64,000 nucleotides of DNA from Bradyrhizobium jicamae. GTDB lineage: Bacteria > Pseudomonadota > Alphaproteobacteria > Rhizobiales > Xanthobacteraceae. The DNA lies in the NCBI RefSeq assembly GCF_018130215.1, contig NZ_JAFCKQ010000002.1, positions 434,001 to 498,000 of the forward strand. The letters run 5' to 3'. A model generated the notes under the pieces. That model was not told the origin of the DNA and made no database searches. It saw only the letters and a list, made by a program, of their open reading frames with translations. Each line of letters opens with the position of its first letter. The first letter of the stretch is position 1. Shown in pieces: positions 52,933 through 61,356 of this stretch. The position numbers were made by a program, and so were the translations under genes.

Positions 52933-54504
52933 CTATCCGCCCTCGGGCAGGTCGAACTTGATGCCCTGGGCGAGCGGCAAAGTGCGGCCGAAATTGACCG
53001 TGTTGGTTGCGCGCCGCATGTAGGCCTTCCATGCATCCGAGCCGGATTCGCGGCCGCCGCCGGTCTCCTTCTCGCCGCCGAATGCTCCGCCGATCTCGGC
53101 GCCCGACGGTCCGATATTGACGTTGGCGATACCGCAGTCCGAGCCGCGTGCCGACAAGAAGCCCTCTGCTTCCCGCAGGTCATTGGTGAAGATCGCGGAC
53201 GAGAGGCCTTGCGGGACGGCATTGTGCAGATCGAGCGCCGCATCGAAGTCGTCATACTTGATGACATAGAGGATCGGCGCAAACGTCTCGTGCGCCACCG
53301 GGCCGCACTGTCCGGGCATCTCGACCAGCGCCGGCCGGACGTAATAGGCCTCGGCGGCGTTCTCTAAAGCGATGCGGTCGCCGCCGATCACCTTGCCGCC
53401 GGCGGCCCGTGCGTCCGCCAGGGCGGTCTGCATCGACGCATAGGCCGCGCCGTCGATCAGCGGCCCGACCAGATTGCCGTCCTTGAGCGGATTGCCGACC
53501 GGAACGCTCTGGTACGCACGCTTGAGGCGCGGCAGCAGCGTCGCGTAGATGCTCTCATGGACGAACAGGCGGCGCAGCGTCGTGCAGCGCTGCCCGGCGG
53601 TACCCATCGCGGCGAAGGCGACGGCGCGCAGCGTCAAGTCGAGGTCCGCGGTCGGCGTGACAATGGCCGCGTTGTTGCCGCCGAGTTCGAGGATGGCGCG
53701 GGCGAAGCGTCTTGCGAGTCGCGGCCCAACGGCGCGCCCCATTGCGGTCGATCCGGTCGCCGACACCAGCGGGACTTTGGGGTGGTCGACGAGAATCTCG
53801 CCGATCTCCCGGTCGCCGAGCAGAATCGCGGACAACCCGGCCGGCGCTGCGCCGCCGTCCTGGACGAAGCGGGTCACTGCACGCTCGAACAGCCCCTGTA
53901 CCGCCAGTGCGGTGAGTGGCGTCTTCTCGGACGGCTTCCAGACCAGGCTGTTGCCACACACCAGGGCCAGCGCGGCGTTCCAGCACCAGACCGCGACGGG
54001 AAAGTTGAAGGCCGAGATGATGCCGGTCACGCCGAGCGGATGCCAGGTCTCCATCATCCGGTGCTCGCCGCGCTCCGTGGCGATGGTCAGGCCGTACAGT
54101 TGACGGGACAGGCCGACGGCGAAGTCGCAGATGTCGATCATCTCCTGGACCTCGCCGAGGCCCTCCGCCGCGATCTTGCCGACCTCGATCGAGACGAGCC
54201 GGCCGAGCGCCGGTTTGTTGGCGCGCAATTCCTCACCGAGCAGCCGGACGAGCTCGCCGCGCTTCGGGGCTGGAACGAGACGCCATTCGAGGAAGGCCGC
54301 GTGAGCCCGGTCGATCGTCGCCTGCGCTTCTGCGGCGCCGACATTGTCGATATGGGCGATGATCTCGCCCGTGATCGGCGATCGCGTGGCGGTCGTACCG
54401 CCGGTGTAGCTGATCCGCTCGACGCCAAGCTGTGCGAGCAGCGCGTCGGTCTCGGCTGCCAGGGATTTGCTGACGGGTGCTTGCTTGCTGGACGCGACGG
54501 TCAC
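52933..54504 (-). CDS. amaB: ALDH7-type aldehyde dehydrogenase (piperideine-6-carboxylate/aminoadipate semialdehyde)
   Basis: A 523-residue NAD-dependent aldehyde dehydrogenase of the ALDH7/AmaB group, which oxidises alpha-aminoadipate semialdehyde (in equilibrium with piperideine-6-carboxylate) to aminoadipate in lysine breakdown. Catalytic residues: N167 (SAFNFPV), E273 (LELGGNN) and C307 (GQRCTTLRR). The GGNNAAIV and FGGEKETGGGRESGSDAWK segments are characteristic of ALDH7. It is divergent from the Lrp/AsnC regulator, with a perfect palindrome between them, and lies close to the saccharopine/lysine dehydrogenase-like gene. Confidence 0.92.
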   Translation of the reverse strand: MTVASSKQAPVSKSLAAETDALLAQLGVERISYTGGTTATRSPITGEIIAHIDNVGAAEAQATIDRAHAAFLEWRLVPAPKRGELVRLLGEELRANKPALGRLVSIEVGKIAAEGLGEVQEMIDICDFAVGLSRQLYGLTIATERGEHRMMETWHPLGVTGIISAFNFPVAVWCWNAALALVCGNSLVWKPSEKTPLTALAVQGLFERAVTRFVQDGGAAPAGLSAILLGDREIGEILVDHPKVPLVSATGSTAMGRAVGPRLARRFARAILELGGNNAAIVTPTADLDLTLRAVAFAAMGTAGQRCTTLRRLFVHESIYATLLPRLKRAYQSVPVGNPLKDGNLVGPLIDGAAYASMQTALADARAAGGKVIGGDRIALENAAEAYYVRPALVEMPGQCGPVAHETFAPILYVIKYDDFDAALDLHNAVPQGLSSAIFTNDLREAEGFLSARGSDCGIANVNIGPSGAEIGGAFGGEKETGGGRESGSDAWKAYMRRATNTVNFGRTLPLAQGIKFDLPEGG

Positions 54505-54601
54505 GAGTAGGCCCTCTTGGCTGATGGATCCTGATGTCAGCTCAGTAGCGCCGCTTTCGGTCGAGGGACAGGCCCGTCCACGCGGTCAACACTGGACTTT
54601 T

Positions 54602-54616
54602 TTGACGAAACGTCAA
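54602..54616. promoter_or_regulatory. Palindrome TTGACG-AAA-CGTCAA, likely Lrp/AsnC site
   Basis: A perfect 15-base palindrome in the gap between the divergent aldehyde dehydrogenase and Lrp/AsnC genes. Its left arm could also serve as a -35 element for the regulator gene, 45 bases before its start. Lrp/AsnC proteins typically bind such dyad sites and control the divergent catabolic gene and themselves. Confidence 0.6.
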
Positions 54617-54660
54617 TAATTTCCCATCATTTTGTACCTTAATGGCGATTTGGAGGGGAA

Positions 54661-55101
54661 ATGGCGCGGCCGGTTGATGCCAGGAAGGACCAGGCTCTGA
54701 TCAACATCCTGACCGCCAACGCGCGTACGTCCGTATCCGAGATTGCCAAGGTGCTTGGCGTGTCCCGCGCCACGGCGCAGGGGCGAATAGCAAGACTGGA
54801 GCGGGACGGTACGATCGCCGGCTACACGACCGTGTTGGGCAAGGAAGACCACGGCACGACCATTTCGGCGATCATCCTGATCGAGCTCGAGGTCAAGCAG
54901 CAAGGAGGCGTCATCGCAGCGCTGCGCAAGAGGACCGAAGTCGTCAATTGCTACACCCTGAGCGGTCCGTTCGATCTCTTTGTGAGGCTGAGCTGCGCCA
55001 CGTCGGCCCATCTCGACGAGGTCATTGACTGGATCGCCGAGATGGACGGCGTCAGGCGCACCACCTCGTCCATTCTGCTCGCCAGGAAGTTCGAAAGGTA
55101 G
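54661..55101 (+). CDS. Lrp/AsnC family regulator
   Basis: A 146-residue regulator. The N-terminal helix-turn-helix is DQALINILTANARTSVSEIAKVLGVSRATAQGRIARLERDG (residues ~9-49, read in parts), and the C-terminal RAM ligand domain starts about residue 65 with SAIILIELEVKQQGG and includes GPFDLFVRLSC. TGGAGGGGA precedes the ATG. Neighbours make lysine or a related amino acid the likely effector. Confidence 0.93.
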   Translation: MARPVDARKDQALINILTANARTSVSEIAKVLGVSRATAQGRIARLERDGTIAGYTTVLGKEDHGTTISAIILIELEVKQQGGVIAALRKRTEVVNCYTLSGPFDLFVRLSCATSAHLDEVIDWIAEMDGVRRTTSSILLARKFER

Positions 55102-55285
55102 ACGCGGGCGGCCGGCGCGGCTGGTCACGAAATCCGGTTTGCCTTCGAGTCGCAGTGTTTCACTGCGGAATGTCACAATATTATTCCTATAGCCGGCGCT
55201 TTGGATATTTATGCCGCGACTATGCGCCGCGACTATCGAGAAAGGAGCGATGGGCCTCCTGGCTGCTTCACGAGAGGTTCTTGCA

Positions 55286-56416
55286 ATGGCCGGCTTGCAG
55301 AAAAACATCGCTGTACTCGGCGCGGGCCAGATCGGCGCAGTCATCGCCGGGATGCTGGCGGCGCAGGGCCACCGGGTCACGTTGGCGGATGCGTCTCGAG
55401 CGAGACTTGCCTCGAATGCCGGACCGGCGATCCCGACCAGGGTGGTGGACGCCGCGGACCATGACGCGCTGCGCGTCTTCCTCGCCGGGCAGGACATCGT
55501 CGTCAGTGCCTGTCCGTATTTCCTCAACAACGGTATCGCAAGGGTCGCGGTCGAAACCGGCACGCATTACTTCGACCTCACCGAGGACGTTGCGACGACG
55601 GCCTATATCAGGGAGATAGCCGCAAGCGCCGAGGTCGCGCTGGTCCCGCAATGCGGCCTTGCGCCCGGCTTCATCTGCGTGCTTGGTGCCGACATGGCGG
55701 CCCGCTTCGAGACCGTGAAGACCATCAAGATGCGAGTCGGCGCGCTGCCGCTCTACCCGACCAATGCGCTCCGCTACAACGTAACCTGGTCCGTCGACGG
55801 CCTGATCAACGAATACTGCAATCCGTGCGAAATCATCCTTGATGGCAGGCCGGTCCTGGTACCGCCGCTCGAGGGGGTCGACAGTGTCATGATCGACGGC
55901 GTGGCCTACGAGGCCTTCAATACCTCGGGTGGTCTCGGCACTCTCACCGAGACGCTGGCCGGCAAGGTACGGGACATGAGCTACAAGACTCTGCGCTATC
56001 CCGGTCATGCCGAAATCATGAAGCTGCTCCTGCAGGGCCTCGAGCTTGCCGGTGACCGCGATACGATGCGCCGAATCCTCGATCGTGCCGCACCGTTCAC
56101 GCGCAGGGATGTCGTGGTGATCTTCGTGACCGGTGTCGGCGAGCGCAACGGCCGCACCGAAGAAGACAGCATCGTGCTTCGCTATGACGGAAGGCCGGAA
56201 CTCGGGGCGATCCAGCTCACGACAGCGGCGGGCTGCGTCGCGATGGTCGAGCTTTTCCTGCTGGGCAAGCTGCCGGACAGGGGATTCGTGCGGCAGGAGG
56301 ACGCGAGCCTGTCCAACTTCCTCTCGACGCGTGCAGGCAGCCGTCTGGTCAAGGAAGCCCGTAGTTCCGAGACGAGCGATCTTGTAGGGTTGGCAAGCAA
56401 GCGGGCCGCCGCCTAG
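55286..56416 (+). CDS. Saccharopine dehydrogenase family protein, lysine 6-dehydrogenase-like
   Basis: A 376-residue NAD(P)-dependent enzyme. I start at the ATG at 55286 (MAGLQKNIAVLGAGQIGAVIAGML), with GAGAGG upstream, because the Rossmann motif GAGQIG then lies at the usual place; starts at 55250 and 55211 are possible. Other features: FDLTEDVATTAYIREIA, QCGLAPGFICVLGADMA, and RYPGHAEIMKLLLQGL. The length and the KNIAVLGAGxIG start are those of L-lysine 6-dehydrogenase-like proteins rather than of full-length saccharopine reductase. With the ALDH7 enzyme it would convert lysine to aminoadipate. Confidence 0.86.
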   Translation: MAGLQKNIAVLGAGQIGAVIAGMLAAQGHRVTLADASRARLASNAGPAIPTRVVDAADHDALRVFLAGQDIVVSACPYFLNNGIARVAVETGTHYFDLTEDVATTAYIREIAASAEVALVPQCGLAPGFICVLGADMAARFETVKTIKMRVGALPLYPTNALRYNVTWSVDGLINEYCNPCEIILDGRPVLVPPLEGVDSVMIDGVAYEAFNTSGGLGTLTETLAGKVRDMSYKTLRYPGHAEIMKLLLQGLELAGDRDTMRRILDRAAPFTRRDVVVIFVTGVGERNGRTEEDSIVLRYDGRPELGAIQLTTAAGCVAMVELFLLGKLPDRGFVRQEDASLSNFLSTRAGSRLVKEARSSETSDLVGLASKRAAA

Positions 56417-56430
56417 CGCCGCTTCGGAGA

Positions 56431-56454
56431 GCCGGGATCAGGTCTGATCCCGGC
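56431..56454. terminator. Hairpin between dehydrogenase and binding-protein genes
   Basis: GCCGGGATCAG (56431-56441) pairs perfectly with CTGATCCCGGC (56444-56454). There is no direct T-run (ACAGCCATTTCAATTT follows), so it may be a weak terminator or an RNA-stabilising element that sets different levels of the two genes. Confidence 0.5.
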
Positions 56455-56479
56455 ACAGCCATTTCAATTTGGGGGGACT

Positions 56480-57337
56480 ATGGTTACTCGTCGTCAAATC
56501 GGATCGCTGGTCGGGCTCGGCGCCGCAGCCGCAATCATTGCCGATTCGGCCGGATCGCAGGCCGTCGCGGACAACGCACCGGCACCCGGCGAAAGCACAT
56601 TCGCGCAGATCCGACGGACGAAAAAGCTGCGCATCGCGGGGATCGTCGGGACCGAGCCCTATTATCACAAGGATCTCGCCACCGGGCAGTGGTCCGGCTT
56701 TTGCGTCAGCATGGCAACCGACCTCGCCAAGGCGCTCGAGGCGGAGGTCGAGATCATCGAATCGACCTGGGGCAACTCGGTGCTCGATCTCCAGGCCAAC
56801 AAGATCGATATCATGTTCGGTCTCAGTCCGACGCCGTCACGCGCGTTGGTCGTCGAATTCACGCGGCCGATCATGAACAACACCTTCACGATCATCGCCA
56901 AGCCGGACTTTGCCGCAAGGTCGTGGGAGGATCTCAACAAGCCCGAGATGCGCGTTGCGGTGGACATCGGCTCGACCCACGATCTGTTCGCGCGACGAAC
57001 CATCCCCAAGGCGACGCTGGTCGCCCTCAGGACTCCCGACGATGCCGTGCTGTCCTTGCAGTCCGGGCGGGCGGATTGCCTGATACAGGTCGCGATGTTG
57101 TCCCTCGTCACGGTCAAGAAGAACCCGCGGCTCGGCAAGGTCTCCATCCCGACGCCGGTCTCATCTCAGCCGACCTGCTGTGGCGTTCGCGTCGACCTCG
57201 ATTCCCGCTTCCGGACCTATGTCGACAACTGGCTGGAATACAATCGCTCGCTCGGCGCGTTGCGCGAATGGATCATCTCCAGCCTGTCGCTGGTTGGTAT
57301 TCAGGAGCAGGACATTCCGCCGGGGCTCCAGTTCTAG
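56480..57337 (+). CDS. Amino-acid ABC transporter substrate-binding protein (family 3)
   Basis: A 285-residue periplasmic binding protein of the polar amino acid (SBP_bac_3) type. It has an export signal (TRRQIGSLVGLGAAAAIIADSAG) and the usual layout: LRIAGIVGTEPYYHKDLATGQWSGFCVSMATDLAKAL, VEIIESTWGNSVLDLQANKIDIMFGLSPTPSRALVV (each in parts), and a C-terminal NWLEYNRSLGALREWI. GGGGGG lies before the ATG. No permease is adjacent. Its place after the lysine dehydrogenase-like gene suggests a basic amino acid as ligand. Confidence 0.9.
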   Translation: MVTRRQIGSLVGLGAAAAIIADSAGSQAVADNAPAPGESTFAQIRRTKKLRIAGIVGTEPYYHKDLATGQWSGFCVSMATDLAKALEAEVEIIESTWGNSVLDLQANKIDIMFGLSPTPSRALVVEFTRPIMNNTFTIIAKPDFAARSWEDLNKPEMRVAVDIGSTHDLFARRTIPKATLVALRTPDDAVLSLQSGRADCLIQVAMLSLVTVKKNPRLGKVSIPTPVSSQPTCCGVRVDLDSRFRTYVDNWLEYNRSLGALREWIISSLSLVGIQEQDIPPGLQF

Positions 57338-57353
57338 GCGCGCGCGGCGTGCT

Positions 57354-58601
57354 TCACTCACCCGGGACCAGGTGCCCGACCGGCGGAGCCGCCACGCGGC
57401 GATGCCGGCGGCGCGACAAATGGAGCAAGAGGCCGGTTGCCGCGAACAGCGGCATCAGCGCGGCTGCCAGCATGAAGGCGAGCTTGCCCGGCCATCCGAG
57501 GATGGCACCGCGGTGGATATCGAGCACGCTGGCGAGGATGCGCTCACCGAACGTCCTGTCGTAATAGAGATCCGCGGATATCAGGCGGCCGGTTGCGGCA
57601 TCGATGCGGAATTCGTCGCGCGCGGTGTCGAGCGAACCGCCGCGCGGCCAGGAGCGGACACGCACCACCGTGCCTGCGCCGGCCGGCAGCGTCAGGAGTG
57701 CCCGTGCGTAACGGTCGCCCTGTTCGCGCAGGAAGGTGGCCCAGACGCGATCGAAGCCGAGCGGTTTGGCGGCGTCAGCGATATCGGTCCTTGCGCCTGC
57801 GACGCCGCGCGGCGCTTTCGGCTGCATCGGTGCGGCCGATGGCGAGGGGCGCGCCAGCAGCCATTTCGCGCCGTCCTTGTACCATTCGAACGAATAAGTC
57901 AGGCCGGTCAGCGTTATCACCAGATAGACCGGCAGCACCCAGGTGCCGATCACGGCATGCAGCGATCGGTGCAGTCCGCGGCCGCGCAGCGAAAGATTCG
58001 GCTTCAGCCACACCTTCACACTGGTGGCGCGGTGTGGCCAGCGCAGCACCATGCCTGACATGAGCATCAGGATCAGGCAGATCGCGGCGGTCCCGGTGAT
58101 GGTGCGGCCGTAGCCATTGCCGTCGCCCGGCAGCAGCAGCCAGCGATGCAGCTTGCGGACAGTGGCGAAGAAATCCTCGCCGCGCGGCGAGCCGAGCACG
58201 TGCCCGTTATAGGGATCCGCATAGACCGATGACGGCTGCGCGCCGCCCTCGCTGCGGGTAAAGCGGATGCGCACAGCTGCAGTCGGATCGGCCGGCATCG
58301 TCACCGCTGACACCTTGCCGAAGTCGCCGGCCGCCTCGACCCGCGCGACCAGCTCGTCCGGCGAGAGCCGCTGCGCCGCGCTGGCGTCGACATGCGTCAG
58401 GTCGCGGTTGAGGCTGGCCTGGATCTCGTCCTCAAAACTCATCGTCGCGCCGGTGAGGCCCACCACGGCCCACAGCAGCGCCAGCGCCAGGCCGGCGATG
58501 GAATGGACCTGCAACAGCGCACAGATCAGAAGATGGGGCCGACCCTTGTCGGCTGGATTTCGATGGTCTCCGGCAGGCCGGCCATCAGTGTAGGCAGTCA
58601 C
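57354..58601 (-). CDS. PepSY-associated transmembrane protein
   Basis: A 415-residue PepSY-TM protein with four main hydrophobic segments (LAGLALALLWAVVGLTGATMSF-type helix 1; AAICLILMLMSGMVLRWP; VIGTWVLPVYLVITLTGLTYSFEW; LAFMLAAALMPLFAATGLLLHL). Two PepSY-like periplasmic parts lie between them (SPDELVARVEAAG...; DEFRIDAATGRLISADLYYDRTFGERI), and KLHRWLLL and DIHRGAILGWPGK are the usual histidine-containing membrane motifs. I choose the GTG at 58601; the frame also opens at a TTG at 58619. Such proteins often accompany TonB-dependent siderophore receptors and reduce or release iron, but no receptor is in the window. Confidence 0.88.
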   Translation of the reverse strand: MTAYTDGRPAGDHRNPADKGRPHLLICALLQVHSIAGLALALLWAVVGLTGATMSFEDEIQASLNRDLTHVDASAAQRLSPDELVARVEAAGDFGKVSAVTMPADPTAAVRIRFTRSEGGAQPSSVYADPYNGHVLGSPRGEDFFATVRKLHRWLLLPGDGNGYGRTITGTAAICLILMLMSGMVLRWPHRATSVKVWLKPNLSLRGRGLHRSLHAVIGTWVLPVYLVITLTGLTYSFEWYKDGAKWLLARPSPSAAPMQPKAPRGVAGARTDIADAAKPLGFDRVWATFLREQGDRYARALLTLPAGAGTVVRVRSWPRGGSLDTARDEFRIDAATGRLISADLYYDRTFGERILASVLDIHRGAILGWPGKLAFMLAAALMPLFAATGLLLHLSRRRHRRVAAPPVGHLVPGE

Positions 58602-58836
58602 TTCTCGATTCCAGGTCAATGCATTTCGTTCGCGATCGCGCCTCTAGCAGCCGCGGATGACGAAAAGAACCGCCTCGGAATTGAATCCCTCTAAGCAGTA
58701 GCGCAGTCATGCGTCACAGTGCGCGTATCCATCTGCGCGACGCATGCGTAGAATTCGTCGGCACGCCCCGTGAAAAGGCACTAGCGCCGACGTGTCAAAC
58801 GAGAACAATTCCAGGCGCGTCGGCGACCGACGCGTG
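58602..58836. other. Intergenic region
   Basis: No gene or strong palindrome seen. A further 204 bases (59071-59274) between the small ORF and the thioesterase gene are likewise without a recognisable feature. I looked for a Fur-like or RirA-like box before the PepSY gene and did not see a convincing one. Confidence 0.4.
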
Positions 58837-59070
58837 TCAATTGGCCGCGAGGATGACCGTCCGCGAGCCGATCGTTCCCGCGCTCACCCCCTCGCGCGCC
58901 ATCGTTTCGATCGCCGTCCAGTTCTCGCGAAAGATCTTCGCGGCCTCGTTGGCACTGTCCGCCTGGATCGTCAGACTGCACGCGCGTCTCGTGCCATTGC
59001 TGGCAAACTGGAAGTAGAAAATAAATCCAGACGATTCCGCGCTCCGTGCGCCCGACGGTCCCTGCTGCAT
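58837..59070 (-). CDS. Small hypothetical protein
   Basis: A 77-residue ORF from the ATG at 59070 (MQQGPSGARSAESSG). The second half has the look of a real small protein: FIFYFQFASNGTRRACSLTIQAD, then a helix ANEAAKIFRENWTAIETMAREG, then a strand SRTVILAAN. A frame with an earlier start at 59136 exists. GGGGAA lies about ten bases upstream of 59070. I do not recognise a family. It is isolated between the PepSY and thioesterase genes. Confidence 0.5.
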   Translation of the reverse strand: MQQGPSGARSAESSGFIFYFQFASNGTRRACSLTIQADSANEAAKIFRENWTAIETMAREGVSAGTIGSRTVILAAN

Positions 59071-59274
59071 GAAGCCATTTCCCCAAATCAATTGCCTGCG
59101 ACCCACCGCGGGCAGGATTGAACCGGGATGCGGCACAGTCGTGATTCAAGATGGGCAATGTGACCGATCGTGCATTTTGTCGTGAAGTGTTGCCGGGATT
59201 CAACACTCGACGGAACCTTGAGAACGCGGACGCGCGAAAGTGAGCGTCTGATCACCCCTGCTTGGCGGAGCATC

Positions 59275-60192
59275 TTATGTCGCTTCGCCGTCTGGATGCA
59301 CCATCAGGGTTTCCTGGATCGCCGTGGCGAGCATCGCTCCGTCACGATCATGGATACGCGCGATCGACAGGCCTCGGCCGCCATCGGCGCAGGGGCTTTC
59401 GGATTCCACGTGCATCCATGCATCCGGGGAGAATGCGCGGTGAAACCAGATGCAATGGTTGAGGCTCGACAGATAGAGCGGCTCGCGGGACTGCAGAGCA
59501 CGGAGATGGTTGCCGACGCTGGAGAAGTTGAGCCACCAGTCCGAGAGATAGGCGAAAACGGCGGCCTGCGCGTGGGAGTGCGCAGCGAGCGGCTGCCGGC
59601 TTTTCAGCCAGAATCGCAGCCGCGGTTGCGCGGTCGCAGCCGACAGCTGGCGCTCGACCTCCGGGATTCGAAAGTCCATGCAGGGCTTGATGTGCCGGGA
59701 GTAGGGACCGAGCGGCCGTAGCTGTGCCATCAGTGCCTCGGGGATCATGGTCAGATCCGGCAGGCGATCGGGATCCTCCGACGGTGCGAACGGTGCCGCG
59801 TGTCGCGGTCCCGGTTGCGGCGCGCAAAAGGTGGCCTGCGCACTCAGGATCGTGCGTCCGTCATCCTGGGTGCCAATGACGTGGCGCGAAGAGAACCGCT
59901 TGCCGTCCTGGAGCGCCTGGACGTCGAAGGTGATGCGCTGGTCGGGATCAGCACCGCGCAGGAACAGCAGCTGCAGCATCGCCGCCGGCCGAGCCTCGGG
60001 GGCGCTGAGCGTTGCCGCCATCATGGCCTGCCCGAGGATCTGGCCGCCGTAGGACCGTCCGTTGAGATTGGCGTCACCGAAGCGGCTGCGATAGCGAAGC
60101 CGCGCGACCGGCTCGAGCGACACCAGCGCGGCGACATCCGCGCCGTCCCACGGATCGCAGGCCGTCACGTCCGCCGCCATGACGTCGGTCAC
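59275..60192 (-). CDS. tesB: Acyl-CoA thioesterase, TesB type
   Basis: A 305-residue double-hotdog thioesterase that hydrolyses acyl-CoA. Features: RYRSRFGDANLNGRSYGGQILGQAMMAA (in parts), the second hotdog with HAQAAVFAYLSDWWL, and SLNHCIWFHRAFSPDAWMHVESESP, where the family's catalytic region lies. The frame opens with GTG at 60192, whose GTGA overlaps the stop of the upstream gene; an ATG four codons later (60180) is an alternative. It is coupled to the CrtC/AttH-like gene and lies near an acyl-CoA synthetase. Confidence 0.9.
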   Translation of the reverse strand: MTDVMAADVTACDPWDGADVAALVSLEPVARLRYRSRFGDANLNGRSYGGQILGQAMMAATLSAPEARPAAMLQLLFLRGADPDQRITFDVQALQDGKRFSSRHVIGTQDDGRTILSAQATFCAPQPGPRHAAPFAPSEDPDRLPDLTMIPEALMAQLRPLGPYSRHIKPCMDFRIPEVERQLSAATAQPRLRFWLKSRQPLAAHSHAQAAVFAYLSDWWLNFSSVGNHLRALQSREPLYLSSLNHCIWFHRAFSPDAWMHVESESPCADGGRGLSIARIHDRDGAMLATAIQETLMVHPDGEAT

Positions 60193-61304
60193 AGGGCCGG
60201 GAATTTCTGCGGCCCCGGATACAGCGGATAGCCGGCGGCCACGCCATATTCGCTGATGCCAAAGCCGGTCTCGCTGCCGCTCTCGAGCCGGACCACATGG
60301 TCCGACAGCGTGCGCGCGATCCTGCGCGTCGCCGCATCATCGAGGTTCCAGACGTCGTGCGCGGCATCGCTCTCGCCGCGATCGTCGCCGTGGGTCCAGC
60401 CCTGCAACCCGCCATACATTCCGGCCTTGAGATAGAACCGCGTCGGCAAACCATGCATCCTGACGTGACGCGGGTCGCCGCGATCGAAGCCGAATGTGTA
60501 GTCGGCCACCGCAATGGTCTGGCCGAGCGGATCATCGGCCCATTCGATCTTGTGCTCGACCGAGGTCACCTCGCGGTGTGAAACCGATCCGTCGGCTTCA
60601 CGGCGGAATTCAATTCCGGAGAGGTAGTGAGCTTTTCCGGGCGCGCGCTCCTTGAGGAAAACCGACAGCGCCGACCGCTCGAACTGGAACATCGACCAGG
60701 TCCAGAGGAAACTGCGGTGGGTCGCCACCGGCGGCCGCGCCTCGTCTGTGCGCATTTCGGAACGCAGGCCCCAGGAACGGTCGCGCTGCCCCCACCACGT
60801 CTCGGGCGTGACCTCGTAGCGCCGCCCGTCGACAGCGATCCATCCGCGCCAGCGGCCGAACTGCGCGACGCGCGCGAGGTCCTCCTCGACGACGCCGTTG
60901 CGCTCGCGATAGTTCTGCTTCTCCTGAGCCGCCGGAAAGCTCGCCTTGAACTCGAGCTGGAAGCTGATCCCCGACGGATTATCGGCCAGCGACAGCCGGT
61001 GCAAGCTCATCCCCTCGATGATCTCGATCCTGAGGCTGCCAACGGCGGTCTCCAGTGGCCGTGTGCCGAGCCGGCGCGAGGCGCGGAAATTGTGCTGGCG
61101 GCGGCCGACGGTCACGCCGGCAAATCCGTCCATGACGTTGCGGTTGGGATAATAGCCGAGCCCGATATCGATCAAGAGCTCGGTTCCGTCGATCGGGTGC
61201 GCAGTATACCAGTAGCGCTCGGTGAAGCGGATGTCGCCACCGCCTGCTTCGGCAAAGGTCCGCGGCGTCTGATGGCCGATCAAATCGTCCTGGGCTGTCA
61301 GCAT
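60189..61304 (-). CDS. CrtC/AttH-like (DUF7064-type) protein of unknown function
   Basis: A 371-residue protein rich in beta strands and tryptophan, with the recurring WWGQRDRSWGLR motif (~residue 168) seen in a group of proteins related to the AttH/carotenoid 1,2-hydratase lipocalin-like fold. Other segments: LLIDIGLGYYPNRNVMDGF, HNFRASRRLG and FKASFPAAQEKQNY. I am unsure of the family name. No signal peptide is evident. It shares four bases with the thioesterase gene and faces the acyl-CoA synthetase; a role in lipid or steroid-like compound breakdown is a guess. Confidence 0.8.
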   Translation of the reverse strand: MLTAQDDLIGHQTPRTFAEAGGGDIRFTERYWYTAHPIDGTELLIDIGLGYYPNRNVMDGFAGVTVGRRQHNFRASRRLGTRPLETAVGSLRIEIIEGMSLHRLSLADNPSGISFQLEFKASFPAAQEKQNYRERNGVVEEDLARVAQFGRWRGWIAVDGRRYEVTPETWWGQRDRSWGLRSEMRTDEARPPVATHRSFLWTWSMFQFERSALSVFLKERAPGKAHYLSGIEFRREADGSVSHREVTSVEHKIEWADDPLGQTIAVADYTFGFDRGDPRHVRMHGLPTRFYLKAGMYGGLQGWTHGDDRGESDAAHDVWNLDDAATRRIARTLSDHVVRLESGSETGFGISEYGVAAGYPLYPGPQKFPAL

Positions 61305-61356
61305 TGTTCTTGTCCTTTTGTCGAGCCGCCTCGGTCAGTGCGCTGTGTTTTTTGGG

